In this document: positions 1 through 5,889 of the stretch, in pieces | Layout: the number at the start of each line of letters is the position of its first letter | How positions within the stretch are numbered: the first letter of the stretch is position 1 | Source: TH-plancto1 sp031431195 | Lineage (GTDB): Bacteria; Planctomycetota; Planctomycetia; Planctomycetales; Planctomycetaceae | DNA length: 12,088 nt | Assembly (NCBI GenBank): GCA_031431195.1 | Contig: JANPCU010000431.1 | Span: forward strand, 1 to 12,088 | Reading direction: 5' to 3' | The notes under the pieces: model-generated | The model's input: the letters and a program-made list of their open reading frames with translations, nothing else | Databases searched by the model: none | What the model was told of the DNA's origin: nothing | Made by a program: the position numbers and the translations under genes

Positions 1-330
1 AAGCTCGGCGAAGTCACCGTGAATGCCGTCGAGGTCCGCGAAATCGCACCTCCCGCTGACGGCACCGAGGTCCACTGGGTGCTGCTCACCAGCCTGCCTA
101 TCACAACCACGGAAGAGATCCTCCGCGTCATCGACTATTATTCCTCGTGGTGGACGAACGAGAGTTGTTATTTCGTATTAGAACCGGCTTATATATATGG
201 AAGTAAATGTCTGCCCACATCATCGAAAGCGTTTGGTTTCATGCGGACTGGTTCTCGCAAGATGATCAGTAAGACTACGGCCAGTTTTAGAACAGATGTC
301 ACGCAGAGGCGCAGAGGGCGCAGAGACTAA
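1..330 (+). pseudogene. IS4-family transposase, C-terminal fragment, decayed
   Basis: The frame is open from the left edge, so the gene starts outside the window. Residues encoded by about 1-183 resemble the C-terminal half of IS4-type DDE transposases: a stretch ending in WVLLTSLPITTTEEILRVID, then the region of the Y-(2)-R-(3)-E-(6)-K signature. The Tyr (139-141) and catalytic Glu (160-162) are kept at the right spacing, but the Arg position reads Trp (TGG, 148-150) and the Lys position reads Glu (GAA, 181-183). Each is explained by one base change from CGG and AAA/AAG. After about 183 the frame runs to a stop at 328-330 with no recognisable transposase sequence, and the base composition becomes AT-rich. 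The signature assignment rests on family knowledge. That the copy is dead is inferred from the mutated residues and the missing C-terminus. The exact end of homology is uncertain. Confidence 0.72.
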
Positions 331-378
331 TACTCGCCAGCTCCTTCCTCCTCTGGCCCCCTGCGCCTCTGCGTGACA
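297..378. repeat. Hairpin-forming dispersed-type repeat (perfect 18-bp inverted arms)
   Basis: Positions 297-314 (TGTCACGCAGAGGCGCAG) are exactly the reverse complement of 361-378. The pairing continues imperfectly inward: GGGCGCAGAG on the left against CTCTGGCCCC on the right. This leaves a stem-loop of roughly 24 bp per arm and a short loop around 330-350. Similar CGCAGAGGCGCAGAG strings are known as dispersed intergenic repeats in several bacterial phyla, and that is recalled knowledge, not searched here. The left arm overlaps the tail of the IS4-remnant frame. Without a T-run it is not an obvious terminator. Confidence 0.7.
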
Positions 379-436
379 CCTTCTGAACAATTCACATCAG
401 GATGTCGATCGTCGAAGAATGACTCTGGCATCAACG

Positions 437-450
437 CCATTCACACCCCG
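437..450 (+). repeat. IS66 left terminal inverted repeat
   Basis: CCATTCACACCCCG is a perfect 14-bp match to the reverse complement of 1966-1979. The outer bases (TCAACG) differ from the GTAAC outer end on the right, so the left tip is diverged or rearranged. An inverted copy of its TTCACACC core (440-447) lies at 461-468. Confidence 0.8.
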
Positions 451-510
451 CTGGCATGACGGTGTGAAACTGGTCTTTCCGAAAACGTCGATATCGGCGA
501 CATCTCGTGC

Positions 511-1952
511 ATGTTGATGGACCAGATCACTGACGAAGTCATCGCCCGCCAGACGCCGGAGGCGCAGGGGATCATCCGTGCGTTGATGGAGATGCTGTCG
601 GACGCGATGGCTCGCATCGAGACGATGACGGTGCGGATGGCGGACCTCGAGGCCCAGGTGGCGGCGCTCAAGCGAACGCCGCAGAACAGTTCGCTGCCGC
701 CGTCGACGCAGCATCCGCATGACAAGCCGCCGCCCGCGAAGACGAAGTCCGGCCGCCAGCGCGGCGGGCAGCCGGGGCATCCCAAGCATGAGCGGACGCT
801 GCGGCTATCCGTTGTGTGCGACGCGGTCGTGCCGGTGCTGCCGATGAGTTGTCGCCGCTGCGGTTCGGCGCTGCAGGGCACCGACCTCGATCCCCGGCGG
901 CACCAGGTCTGGGAGATCCCACTGCCGACGCCGATCGTGACCGAGTATCAGCTGCATCGACTGACATGCACGTGCGGTTGTTCGACGAGTGCGACACTTC
1001 CCGAAGGCGTGCCGGAACACACCTCGGGGCCGCGCTTGACGGCGATGGCGCCGCTATTAATGGCGATGTTTCGGCAGTCGAAGTCGCGAGCGGCGCTGGC
1101 GCTGACGACGTGCTTCGGAGTGCCCGTCTGTCCGGCATTAATGGTCAAGCTGCAGGTCCGCGCGACCGAGGCGCTGACTCCCTGCTACGCACAATAAAGT
1201 CTGCGCTGCCGCAGACACTCGCCGCGAATTGCGACGAGACACCGACCAAAGAGGGCCCGCACAAAGCCTGGCTGTGGATGGCTGCGGCCCAGCTGTACAC
1301 CGTGTTCTGGATCAGTCTGACTCGCGCGGCGACCGCCGTTGAGAGCGTGCTCGGAAATAACTATCGCGGGGTGGTGAGTGCCGATCGCTACGGCGGTTAT
1401 AACCATTATAATAAACAACGGCAGGTCTGCTGGGCACACCTCAAACGCGATTTTTAAGCTCTGATCGATAGCGGCCCAGACGGGGCGAAGATCGGCGAGC
1501 GATTGCTGACGCACCTGCGCGCGGTGTTCGACCATTGGCACGCGTATCGAGGCGGGACAGTCACACGCCGATCGATGGCGGCCCTGATTCGCAACCGCGT
1601 CCATTTTGACCTGTGGGAGACACTCGAAGATGCGATGCGGTCTCCGCACGCGCGGAGTTCGGCGTTCTGCACCAACCTCTTCAACCGCTGGGACCAACTG
1701 TGGATGTTCATCACCCACGCCGGTGTTCAGCCGACCAATAATCGCGCCGAACAAGTCCTCCGCCACGCCATGATCTGGCGCAAACTCTCCTTCGGCACCC
1801 AGAGCGCCACCGGCAGCCGCTTCGTCGAAACGATGCTGACCATCATCGAGACCTGCCGCCCACAAAAACGCGAAGTCCTCGACCTCCTGACCACCGCCCT
1901 CGAAGCCCAAAACCACCACACCCCCAGCCCGTCGCTGCTCCCCACCGAGTGA
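511..1952 (+). pseudogene. tnpC: IS66 transposase (TnpC type), frameshifted and with an internal stop
   Basis: This is a DDE transposase of the IS66 family, about 480 codons when repaired. Frame 1 (511-1197) encodes an N-terminal helical region (MRMADLEAQVAAL-like heptads), the NSSLPPSTQ and GGQPGHPK motifs, and a zinc-binding region with CRRC near residues 114-117 and a Cys cluster near 153-157. The frame stops at TAA 1195-1197. Adding one base after 1194 joins it to frame 3, where the catalytic core continues: Asp in NCDET (1233-1235), Asp in SADRYGGY (1383-1385) and Glu in NRAEQ (1749-1751). A second lesion, TAA at 1455-1457 within HLKRDF-stop-ALIDSG, is one change from CAA or AAA. The C-terminal RKLSFGTQSATGSRF block is intact and the natural stop is 1950-1952. 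No slippery heptamer lies at the frameshift, so decay is more likely than programmed frameshifting. The start at 511 has no clear Shine-Dalgarno. Confidence 0.88.
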
Positions 1953-1965
1953 CACCTCACACGGT

Positions 1966-1983
1966 CGGGGTGTGAATGGTTAC
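1966..1983 (-). repeat. IS66 right terminal inverted repeat
   Basis: CGGGGTGTGAATGG (1966-1979) is the perfect inverted partner of 437-450. The following TTAC (1980-1983) gives the GTAA tip expected for IS66 elements. The end lies 14 bp beyond the transposase stop. A TCACAC half-site at 1957-1962 can pair with GTGTGA at 1970-1975. Confidence 0.8.
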
Positions 1984-2019
1984 AATTCTATGAGCGATTC
2001 GCCGGACACCGTGGATGGC

Positions 2020-2044
2020 AAAGCTGAACATCCTGTTCAGCTTT
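2020..2044. promoter_or_regulatory. Perfect 11-bp inverted repeat, possible hairpin or operator
   Basis: AAAGCTGAACA and TGTTCAGCTTT are exact inverted copies separated by TCC. As RNA this gives an 11-bp stem with a three-base loop and a TTT at its 3' edge, followed by CGAAGC rather than a T-tract, so it is a weak terminator at best. As DNA it could be a dimeric protein site: the GAAC-N5-GTTC core resembles the Gram-positive-type LexA box (GAAC-N4-GTTC) but has one base too many. It lies 36 bp outside the IS66 right end and about 170 bp upstream of the small membrane-protein gene. The function is unknown. Confidence 0.5.
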
Positions 2045-2216
2045 CGAAGCATTCCCTTCGCGCTGGGCAGAGCCGTTACTGTCGTCACTGAATTTAGTCC
2101 GAGGGAATACGCCTACTGTGACAGTTGATTTCACTTCGGAACAAGAGGTGCAGTTGCAAGTACTAGCTGCCGGTGCGCCCGCGTAGCGTCCATCCCTGTT
2201 TACCGGAGTTTACGCC

Positions 2217-2438
2217 GTGTCCTATGATGCCATGACTAAAGAACGAGCTCGGCTCGCGCTGTCTCATGGAGGTGGGATCGATTCGATTTTGTTTGCACTG
2301 CTGGCCGGTGCGGGAATCGTTGTCGTGGTGGCCTTGTTGGTGTTCGGCTTTAGCACAGCGGAACGGAATGCGGAACTGGATGCCAAGCAAACCAGCCGAG
2401 AGATCAACGGCAATTCGACTGAAATGGGAACCAACTGA
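2217..2438 (+). CDS. Small single-pass membrane protein, unknown function
   Basis: This 73-residue product was not recognised as any known family. It starts at GTG 2217, chosen because GGAG at 2205-2208 is a well-placed Shine-Dalgarno eight bases upstream. A charged N-terminus (about 1-20, with KERARLA) precedes one hydrophobic segment at about residues 24-45 (ILFALLAGAGIVVVVALLVF), followed by a polar, Asn/Glu-rich tail of about 27 residues. This predicts one transmembrane helix with the N-terminus probably cytoplasmic by the positive-inside rule, and no cleavage site is evident. It ends 28 bp from the end of the convergent FHA gene. Its reality rests on the ribosome binding site, the clean hydrophobic block and the lack of a better frame. 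A longer antisense frame overlaps it but has no such features. Confidence 0.6.
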   Translation: MSYDAMTKERARLALSHGGGIDSILFALLAGAGIVVVVALLVFGFSTAERNAELDAKQTSREINGNSTEMGTN

Positions 2439-2466
2439 GATTGTGCCAGTCAATCCCCGGTATCGT

Positions 2467-3189
2467 TTAAGCGCTAGCACGCCGTGATGTGTGAATTTCC
2501 GACGGGGGAAGGAGTGCCAGCTGTTTGGCGAATTCGTCCAACTCGGCAGAGAGTTGTTCCTGAGCGATCCTCAACCCTGCTAGCCGCTGCATTAAAGTCT
2601 CATCATGAGCTGGCCACTGCTCGGTGCGGATGATGTGGGAATTCTCCTGCCGGTGGGGAGTCAGGGGGATACTCATCGGGTGACGCTTGTTCCCGGACCG
2701 TTGAGCCGCGTCAATCAGTCCGGCAGCTCCCTGCTCTCGACTGCGATTGAACGCCGAAATGTGTTGGGCTTCCTCTTCAATGAGGTTCACCAATTCTAAG
2801 GCACTGAGCCGCGAGAGATCGGCTACGCTGGAGACCTGATCGAGGTCTGAACACTCGGGCGCGGAGGGCTGTGAGACCGGCTCCGAAGTGACCAAACGAT
2901 GGAACACGAACTCGAAGTCACCGATCGAGACGAGGTCCTCGTCCCGAAGTTCCACCATCCGGCAGGCTTCGCCATTGACCAGCAAGGGAGGCTCCGCAAT
3001 AACTGCTTCCAGGTGGACGGTCTGCCCCTCAATCACCAGCAAACTATGGAGCATCGGGACGTGATCACCCCCGAGCTGGAGGTGGCAATGGCTGCCCGCT
3101 CCAATCAGGAAACGCTCTCCCGAGATGGGGCGCAGGGGAAAGTTGGTCTTCCCTCTTCGTATTTCCAACCACATGCCAGGGTTCGACAC
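2467..3189 (-). CDS. FHA-domain protein with C-terminal coiled coil
   Basis: The product is a predicted cytoplasmic protein of 240 residues. An FHA (forkhead-associated, phosphothreonine-binding) fold is seen at about residues 20-98: GERFLIGAGSHCHLQL, the histidine of the usual SxxH region (VPMLHS, His 48), VNGE (72-74) and LRDEDLVSIGDFEFVF. The Arg of the GR motif and the Ser of SxxH, which normally contact phosphate, are replaced by Ala and Pro, so phosphopeptide binding may be weakened. A linker follows, then LSALELVNLIEEE (about 128-140) and a probable coiled coil at about 198-226. The frame could start at GTG 3267, but GTG 3189 has AGAGGA at 3197-3202, seven bases upstream, and places the FHA domain near the N-terminus, so it is preferred. 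It is divergent from the secreted-protein gene and convergent with the small membrane protein. Partner and pathway are unknown. FHA identity is fairly sure, ligand binding is not. Confidence 0.8.
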   Translation of the reverse strand: MSNPGMWLEIRRGKTNFPLRPISGERFLIGAGSHCHLQLGGDHVPMLHSLLVIEGQTVHLEAVIAEPPLLVNGEACRMVELRDEDLVSIGDFEFVFHRLVTSEPVSQPSAPECSDLDQVSSVADLSRLSALELVNLIEEEAQHISAFNRSREQGAAGLIDAAQRSGNKRHPMSIPLTPHRQENSHIIRTEQWPAHDETLMQRLAGLRIAQEQLSAELDEFAKQLALLPPSEIHTSRRASA

Positions 3190-3196
3190 GGGTACA

Positions 3197-3202
3197 TCCT
3201 CT
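3197..3202 (-). promoter_or_regulatory. Ribosome binding site that fixes the FHA gene start
   Basis: Read on the minus strand this is AGAGGA, seven bases before GTG 3189. No comparable site precedes the upstream in-frame GTG at 3267, so the shorter protein is preferred. Confidence 0.6.
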
Positions 3203-3379
3203 GAAAATGATCGGGGTTCATGAAATCGAGGCCCCGCACAATGCCCCCCGCATTTCCGTTTCGACACACAAGACCTGACGGCCCGAATTAAAATTCACCG
3301 AGGTGACAGACTCGACCGCAACCCGAGTGTCGAAGCAGGTTCTCCTGATGCCAGCGGATAAAGCAATCGGGCAAGGTGG

Positions 3380-3478
3380 GGCCTATGGCTGGATGGCTCA
3401 TGGCCTATGGCTGATGGCTTATGGCCAGAGAAATCCGCTCTCTTCTGGCCATCAGCCATGAGCCGTCAGCCATCGGCC
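3380..3478. repeat. Long imperfect palindrome made of GGCTGATGGC-type units
   Basis: The left arm holds several variants of a roughly ten-base unit (GGCTGATGGC, GGCCTATGGC, GGCTCATGGC), and the right arm holds the inverted units (GCCATCAGCC, GCCATGAGCC, GCCGTCAGCC). Over 32 positions (3395-3426 against 3447-3478) about three quarters are complementary, leaving a loop around 3430-3440. It lies in the divergent region between the FHA and secreted-protein genes. A plus-strand open frame crossing it (3421-3786) has no gene-like features. It is probably a dispersed, hairpin-forming intergenic repeat. Copy number elsewhere cannot be judged from this window. Confidence 0.7.
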
Positions 3479-3581
3479 TCCCCAGCCTCCCCAGCCCAGG
3501 ATCGGCGGAATCCGCTGCTCAATCCTCTCTTTCGATTTCCGTTGACGCTTCGGGGTTGACTTTGCCGATTATTCCGTGGGG

Positions 3582-3633
3582 ACCAGTCGCATGGGGGCGA
3601 TACGAGCACGATTCACGTGCTCGTGCGACTGGT
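3582..3633 (+). promoter_or_regulatory. Strong 5'-leader hairpin abutting a Shine-Dalgarno
   Basis: Two nested perfect inverted repeats share one axis. ACGAGCACG (3602-3610) pairs with CGTGCTCGT (3616-3624) across the loop ATTCA, and ACCAGTCGC (3582-3590) pairs with GCGACTGGT (3625-3633). The right-hand arms are contiguous, and the left-hand arms are separated by an 11-base bulge (3591-3601). The stem ends one base before the GGGGGGA Shine-Dalgarno (3634-3640) of the secreted protein. A weak promoter-like pair (TTGACG 3542-3547, GATTAT 3567-3572, 19-base spacing) would start transcription near the base of the stem. Roles in mRNA stability, translation control or as a protein operator are inferences. 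Confidence 0.6.
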
Positions 3634-3640
3634 GGGGGGA
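3634..3640 (+). promoter_or_regulatory. Ribosome binding site that fixes the secreted-protein start
   Basis: This G-rich purine run ends six bases before ATG 3647. The upstream in-frame GTG at 3617 lies inside the hairpin and has no ribosome binding site, so ATG 3647 is preferred. Confidence 0.55.
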
Positions 3641-3646
3641 TTTCTC

Positions 3647-4618
3647 ATGGGGCTTGGCCGGGGGGCTATTTCGCCCAGACAGAGCCATGTGCTCTGGCTG
3701 GCGGCGCTGATCGTGCTGCTCGGGCTTTTTCCCCAGAGGGGGAGTGCTCAAGACCCGGACCCGCTGTCGCTACAGCTGGTGTCTGAACAGCGACCGCCAC
3801 ATGAGGAACTCAAGGTCGAAACGCTGCATGCCGGAACTTCGAATAAGAAGTCCCGTGACGAGGCCCTCAAGCTGCTGCCCATCGCGCAGCTCCCCGCCTC
3901 GTCACAGCAGCTGGCCAACGGAGTGGTCAACAGCTCCAGCCTGTACCGTCGGCTGCCGACGATTCGCAGTCAGGTGGACCATCGTGTCTACCGCTTTTTT
4001 GCGGATCACCCGGATGTGGCTGTCAGCATGTGGCGAGCAATGGGGGTTTCGAAGCTGCAGATGTTTCAGACTGGTGAGTTCGAGTACGAAGCCGACGCCC
4101 AGGACGGCAGCGTCGGGGTCATTACCATTCTGTCGCGGACGCCGACCGATTGCCTGCTCCATTGCAGTGGGATGTTTCAGAGTCCGGTCCTCAGCAAGCC
4201 GATTCAGGCGCGGGCCCTGATGCACGTGCGCACCGCCTTCGAGGTCAATGCCGATGGTGAGCAGATCGTCACACACACCGCCGACCTGTTCGTGGCGTTC
4301 CCTTCACAAACGGTCGAGACCGTGGCTAAAGCGATGGCCCCGATCAGCCATAAAATCACCGACAAGAATTTCGAGGAGATCAGCCTGTTCGTCCGCATGA
4401 TGCAGCTGGCAATGACCCAGCAGCCGGGTTGGGTCGAGCAGTTAGCGGCCAAGCTGGATGGAGTGATTGCGGGCCGTACGGAGCAACTGCTCAAAATCAC
4501 GGCCCAATGCTATATCGAGGAGAAGAAACGTCGGGGCGAGATGACCGCCGAGCCAGTCAGTCTGGAAACAATTCAGCCACCCGTCGCAATTGGAGCCCCG
4601 TCAAGCGTCCCGAGGTGA
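3647..4618 (+). CDS. Secreted protein of unknown family
   Basis: This 323-residue product is not recognised as a named family. From ATG 3647 the N-terminus is a classical signal peptide: a short polar region with an Arg, a hydrophobic core at about residues 15-28 (VLWLAALIVLLGLF), and a likely cleavage after GSA at about residue 34. The mature part has a polar, Pro-containing region (about 36-100), then a folded-looking domain (about 101-280) with VDHRVYRFFADHPDVAVSMW, MGVSKLQMFQTGEFEYEAD and TADLFVAFPSQTVETVAKAM. It includes Cys 169 and Cys 173. The tail is charged, then Pro-rich. No enzyme motif or anchor was seen, so it is probably periplasmic or cell-surface associated. The PSP1-like gene starts 107 bp downstream on the same strand, so cotranscription is possible. 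The strong hairpin upstream suggests post-transcriptional control. Confidence 0.82.
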   Translation: MGLGRGAISPRQSHVLWLAALIVLLGLFPQRGSAQDPDPLSLQLVSEQRPPHEELKVETLHAGTSNKKSRDEALKLLPIAQLPASSQQLANGVVNSSSLYRRLPTIRSQVDHRVYRFFADHPDVAVSMWRAMGVSKLQMFQTGEFEYEADAQDGSVGVITILSRTPTDCLLHCSGMFQSPVLSKPIQARALMHVRTAFEVNADGEQIVTHTADLFVAFPSQTVETVAKAMAPISHKITDKNFEEISLFVRMMQLAMTQQPGWVEQLAAKLDGVIAGRTEQLLKITAQCYIEEKKRRGEMTAEPVSLETIQPPVAIGAPSSVPR

Positions 4619-4711
4619 TTTCACTCTCCCACAAAGAGTGGGCAGGCAACCCCTTTCATTGTCGTGAGAATCGTGTAGCCTTGGCACATTCACAGATGCT
4701 GCCTGACCACC

Positions 4712-4716
4712 GAGGA
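4712..4716 (+). promoter_or_regulatory. Ribosome binding site that fixes the PSP1-like gene start
   Basis: GAGGA lies nine bases before ATG 4726. The same frame is open far upstream (from 4429) inside the secreted-protein gene, so this site and the start of PSP1 homology decide the start. Confidence 0.55.
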
Positions 4717-4725
4717 TCTCTCCCC

Positions 4726-5268
4726 ATGGTTGCCACGAACACCAATCGCGATTTCCTCGTCCGCTACGGCGTCGTACCGGAAGTGGCTCGCTGTCGGCTG
4801 GAAGAGGGCCTGCCTCGTCCTCAGCGCGGGGATCGCGTGGTCGTGGAGACACATCGTGGGGAGCAAATCGGCGAGATCCTGGGGGACGTTCGCTCCGAGG
4901 CTGAGCATCCGGCGGCCTTCACGATTCTCCGCTCTGCCAATCGTGATGACCTCGCTGCGGCCTCCCGCGCTGCCGAGAAAGCCGCTGCCGAGTTCCCCGA
5001 ATGGACCAGCCGCATCACGGACTGGAAGATCGACTTACAGGTCATTGATATCGAACGCACGCTCGATGGGTCGAAGCTGGTTCTCTACGTCCTGAACGAT
5101 CGCGGACCGGAATGCACCCGGCTGGCCATTCAAGCAGCGGCCAGCGGTTTCGGGATCATCGAAGTCCAACCCGTCGATGCCGAGGGACTCGTCAGTCAGC
5201 CCTCATCCGGAGGCGGCTGCGGTACGGGCGGAGGCGGCTGTGGGAGCGGTGGGGGCTGCGGTCATTAG
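4726..5268 (+). CDS. PSP1-domain (RicT/YaaT-like) protein with Gly/Cys-rich tail
   Basis: The product has 180 residues. Its N-terminal part (about 8-55: FLVRYGVVPEVARCRLEEG, GDRVVVETHRGEQIGEILGD) and C-terminal PSP1 domain (about 101-150: DLQVIDIERTLDGSKLVLYV, then LAIQAAASGFGIIEVQPV) match RicT/YaaT-type proteins. In Bacillus RicT works with RicA and RicF in a complex that carries iron-sulfur clusters and affects mRNA maturation. The present protein is shorter than RicT (about 275 residues) and lacks much of its middle and C-terminal sequence. The last 20 residues are a low-complexity tail with Cys 165, 172 and 178 spaced by Gly/Ser/Thr and a final His, suited to binding a metal or cluster. 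Cys 23 and Cys 130 are in the folded part. No RicA/RicF partner lies nearby. Membership of the PSP1 superfamily is fairly sure, the biological role is not known. Confidence 0.85.
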   Translation: MVATNTNRDFLVRYGVVPEVARCRLEEGLPRPQRGDRVVVETHRGEQIGEILGDVRSEAEHPAAFTILRSANRDDLAAASRAAEKAAAEFPEWTSRITDWKIDLQVIDIERTLDGSKLVLYVLNDRGPECTRLAIQAAASGFGIIEVQPVDAEGLVSQPSSGGGCGTGGGGCGSGGGCGH

Positions 5269-5889
5269 CGGAGTGGCAAGGTCAATTTTTTGTCACCTCG
5301 GCCCTATTTTTTACGCGGCCCGTCATTCTCCCGAGGTTTTGCAGAGTCGCCAGCTGCGATGAACTCCCTGGTGAGCAATATATCACTCGGGCCAGATTGA
5401 GATGTTCGTACTACGAAATGAATTATTGCCACGTGCCCAGAATATCTCGGGTGTGGCTATGCAGGCAGGCAGGTTCCCCGAGGAACGCCCGGCGACACCG
5501 GGGATATCCGGGATTCGGGGACGAACAGTCCCTCACCGGGTTTTGCGAATGAAGTGTCCCACACTCACCCTGCGAACGTGATTCGCTGGATTCCGATCGA
5601 ATTGGAACTCGCAGCCTGATCCTCTGACAACAGCGTCCTCGCGGGGAGGAGTTCAGCTTCAGAGAACAGTCCTCGATCGTTGTGCCCCACAGACTCCGTC
5701 AGTTCTGCGTCGTCATCGTATGTGGTGGTCTCCCTTGGCATGGAGATTGCCTCTACGATTTGGATGAGATGATGATCTTCTCACGTCTGACACGGACTGA
5801 GGCATAGCGAAGACCGTGATCTGATCGCCACGTCCTTCAGTGACTCATCGTATCTCTTCATCCGAAAAAACCGCCAGGATCATATCGCA
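5269..5889. other. About 620 bp without a convincing gene
   Basis: Open frames crossing this stretch (for example 5112-5552) have no recognisable motifs, ribosome binding sites or protein-like composition. Visible features are T-runs soon after the PSP1 stop (5285-5291 and 5306-5312), a foldable element at 5474-5521 (listed separately), and a run of six A at 5865-5870 that would be a T-run for minus-strand transcripts leaving the Uma2 gene. A weak seven-base inverted repeat (5886-5892 with 5904-5910) spans the Uma2 stop codon. It may be degraded sequence or hold a small RNA. Nothing more can be supported. Confidence 0.5.
5474..5521. other. Foldable GC-rich element of unknown function
   Basis: TCCCCGA (5475-5481) can pair with TCGGGGA (5515-5521), and within it CCCGG (5488-5492) can pair with CCGGG (5508-5512). 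GTTCC/GGAAC (5473-5477 with 5482-5486) offers a competing small hairpin. This is a modest amount of structure for a GC-rich stretch, so it may be chance. Confidence 0.25.

Larger units (their letters stand above)
437..1983 (+). mobile_element. IS66-family insertion sequence, single-gene type, inactive
   Basis: The element is bounded by inverted terminal sequences. CCATTCACACCCCG at 437-450 is the exact reverse complement of 1966-1979. The right end continues to give an outer GTAAC (read inward from 1983), which fits the GTAA ends usual for IS66. The left end reads TCAACG instead and looks eroded. It carries one transposase gene and no tnpA or tnpB, like the ISBst12-type branch of IS66, at about 1.55 kb. 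No 8-bp target duplication is visible next to either end. Each end also has a second, inverted copy of the TTCACACC/TCACAC motif (461-468 on the left, 1957-1962 on the right). The transposase is disrupted, so the copy can move only if supplied with transposase in trans. Confidence 0.85.

Noticed and set aside
397..1148. Several minus-strand frames (for example 397-789, 441-881, 668-1138)
   Set aside because: All are antisense to the transposase N-terminus and Arg/Ala/Ser-rich, as expected for shadow frames.
1185..1205. Programmed frameshifting in the IS66 transposase
   Set aside because: The site reads ACAATAAAG with no slippery heptamer or obvious stimulatory stem, and a second in-frame stop exists downstream, so decay explains it better.
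1185..1955. 256-codon open frame on the minus strand across the IS66 element
   Set aside because: It is antisense to clear transposase sequence with catalytic motifs, and its own product shows no family features. GC-rich coding DNA often leaves the opposite strand open.
2020..2044. Rho-independent terminator
   Set aside because: The stem is perfect, but only three T follow and the next bases are CGAAGC, so it is listed as an inverted repeat of unknown role.
2163..2480. 105-codon minus-strand frame antisense to the small membrane protein
   Set aside because: It has no recognisable domain and overlaps the FHA gene end. The plus-strand frame has a good ribosome binding site and a clean hydrophobic helix.
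3380..3478. CRISPR array
   Set aside because: The repeated units are about ten bases, diverged, inverted between arms and without regular spacers.
3421..3786. 121-codon plus-strand frame between the FHA and secreted-protein genes
   Set aside because: It crosses the palindromic repeat and overlaps the secreted protein in another frame. It has no ribosome binding site or protein-like pattern.
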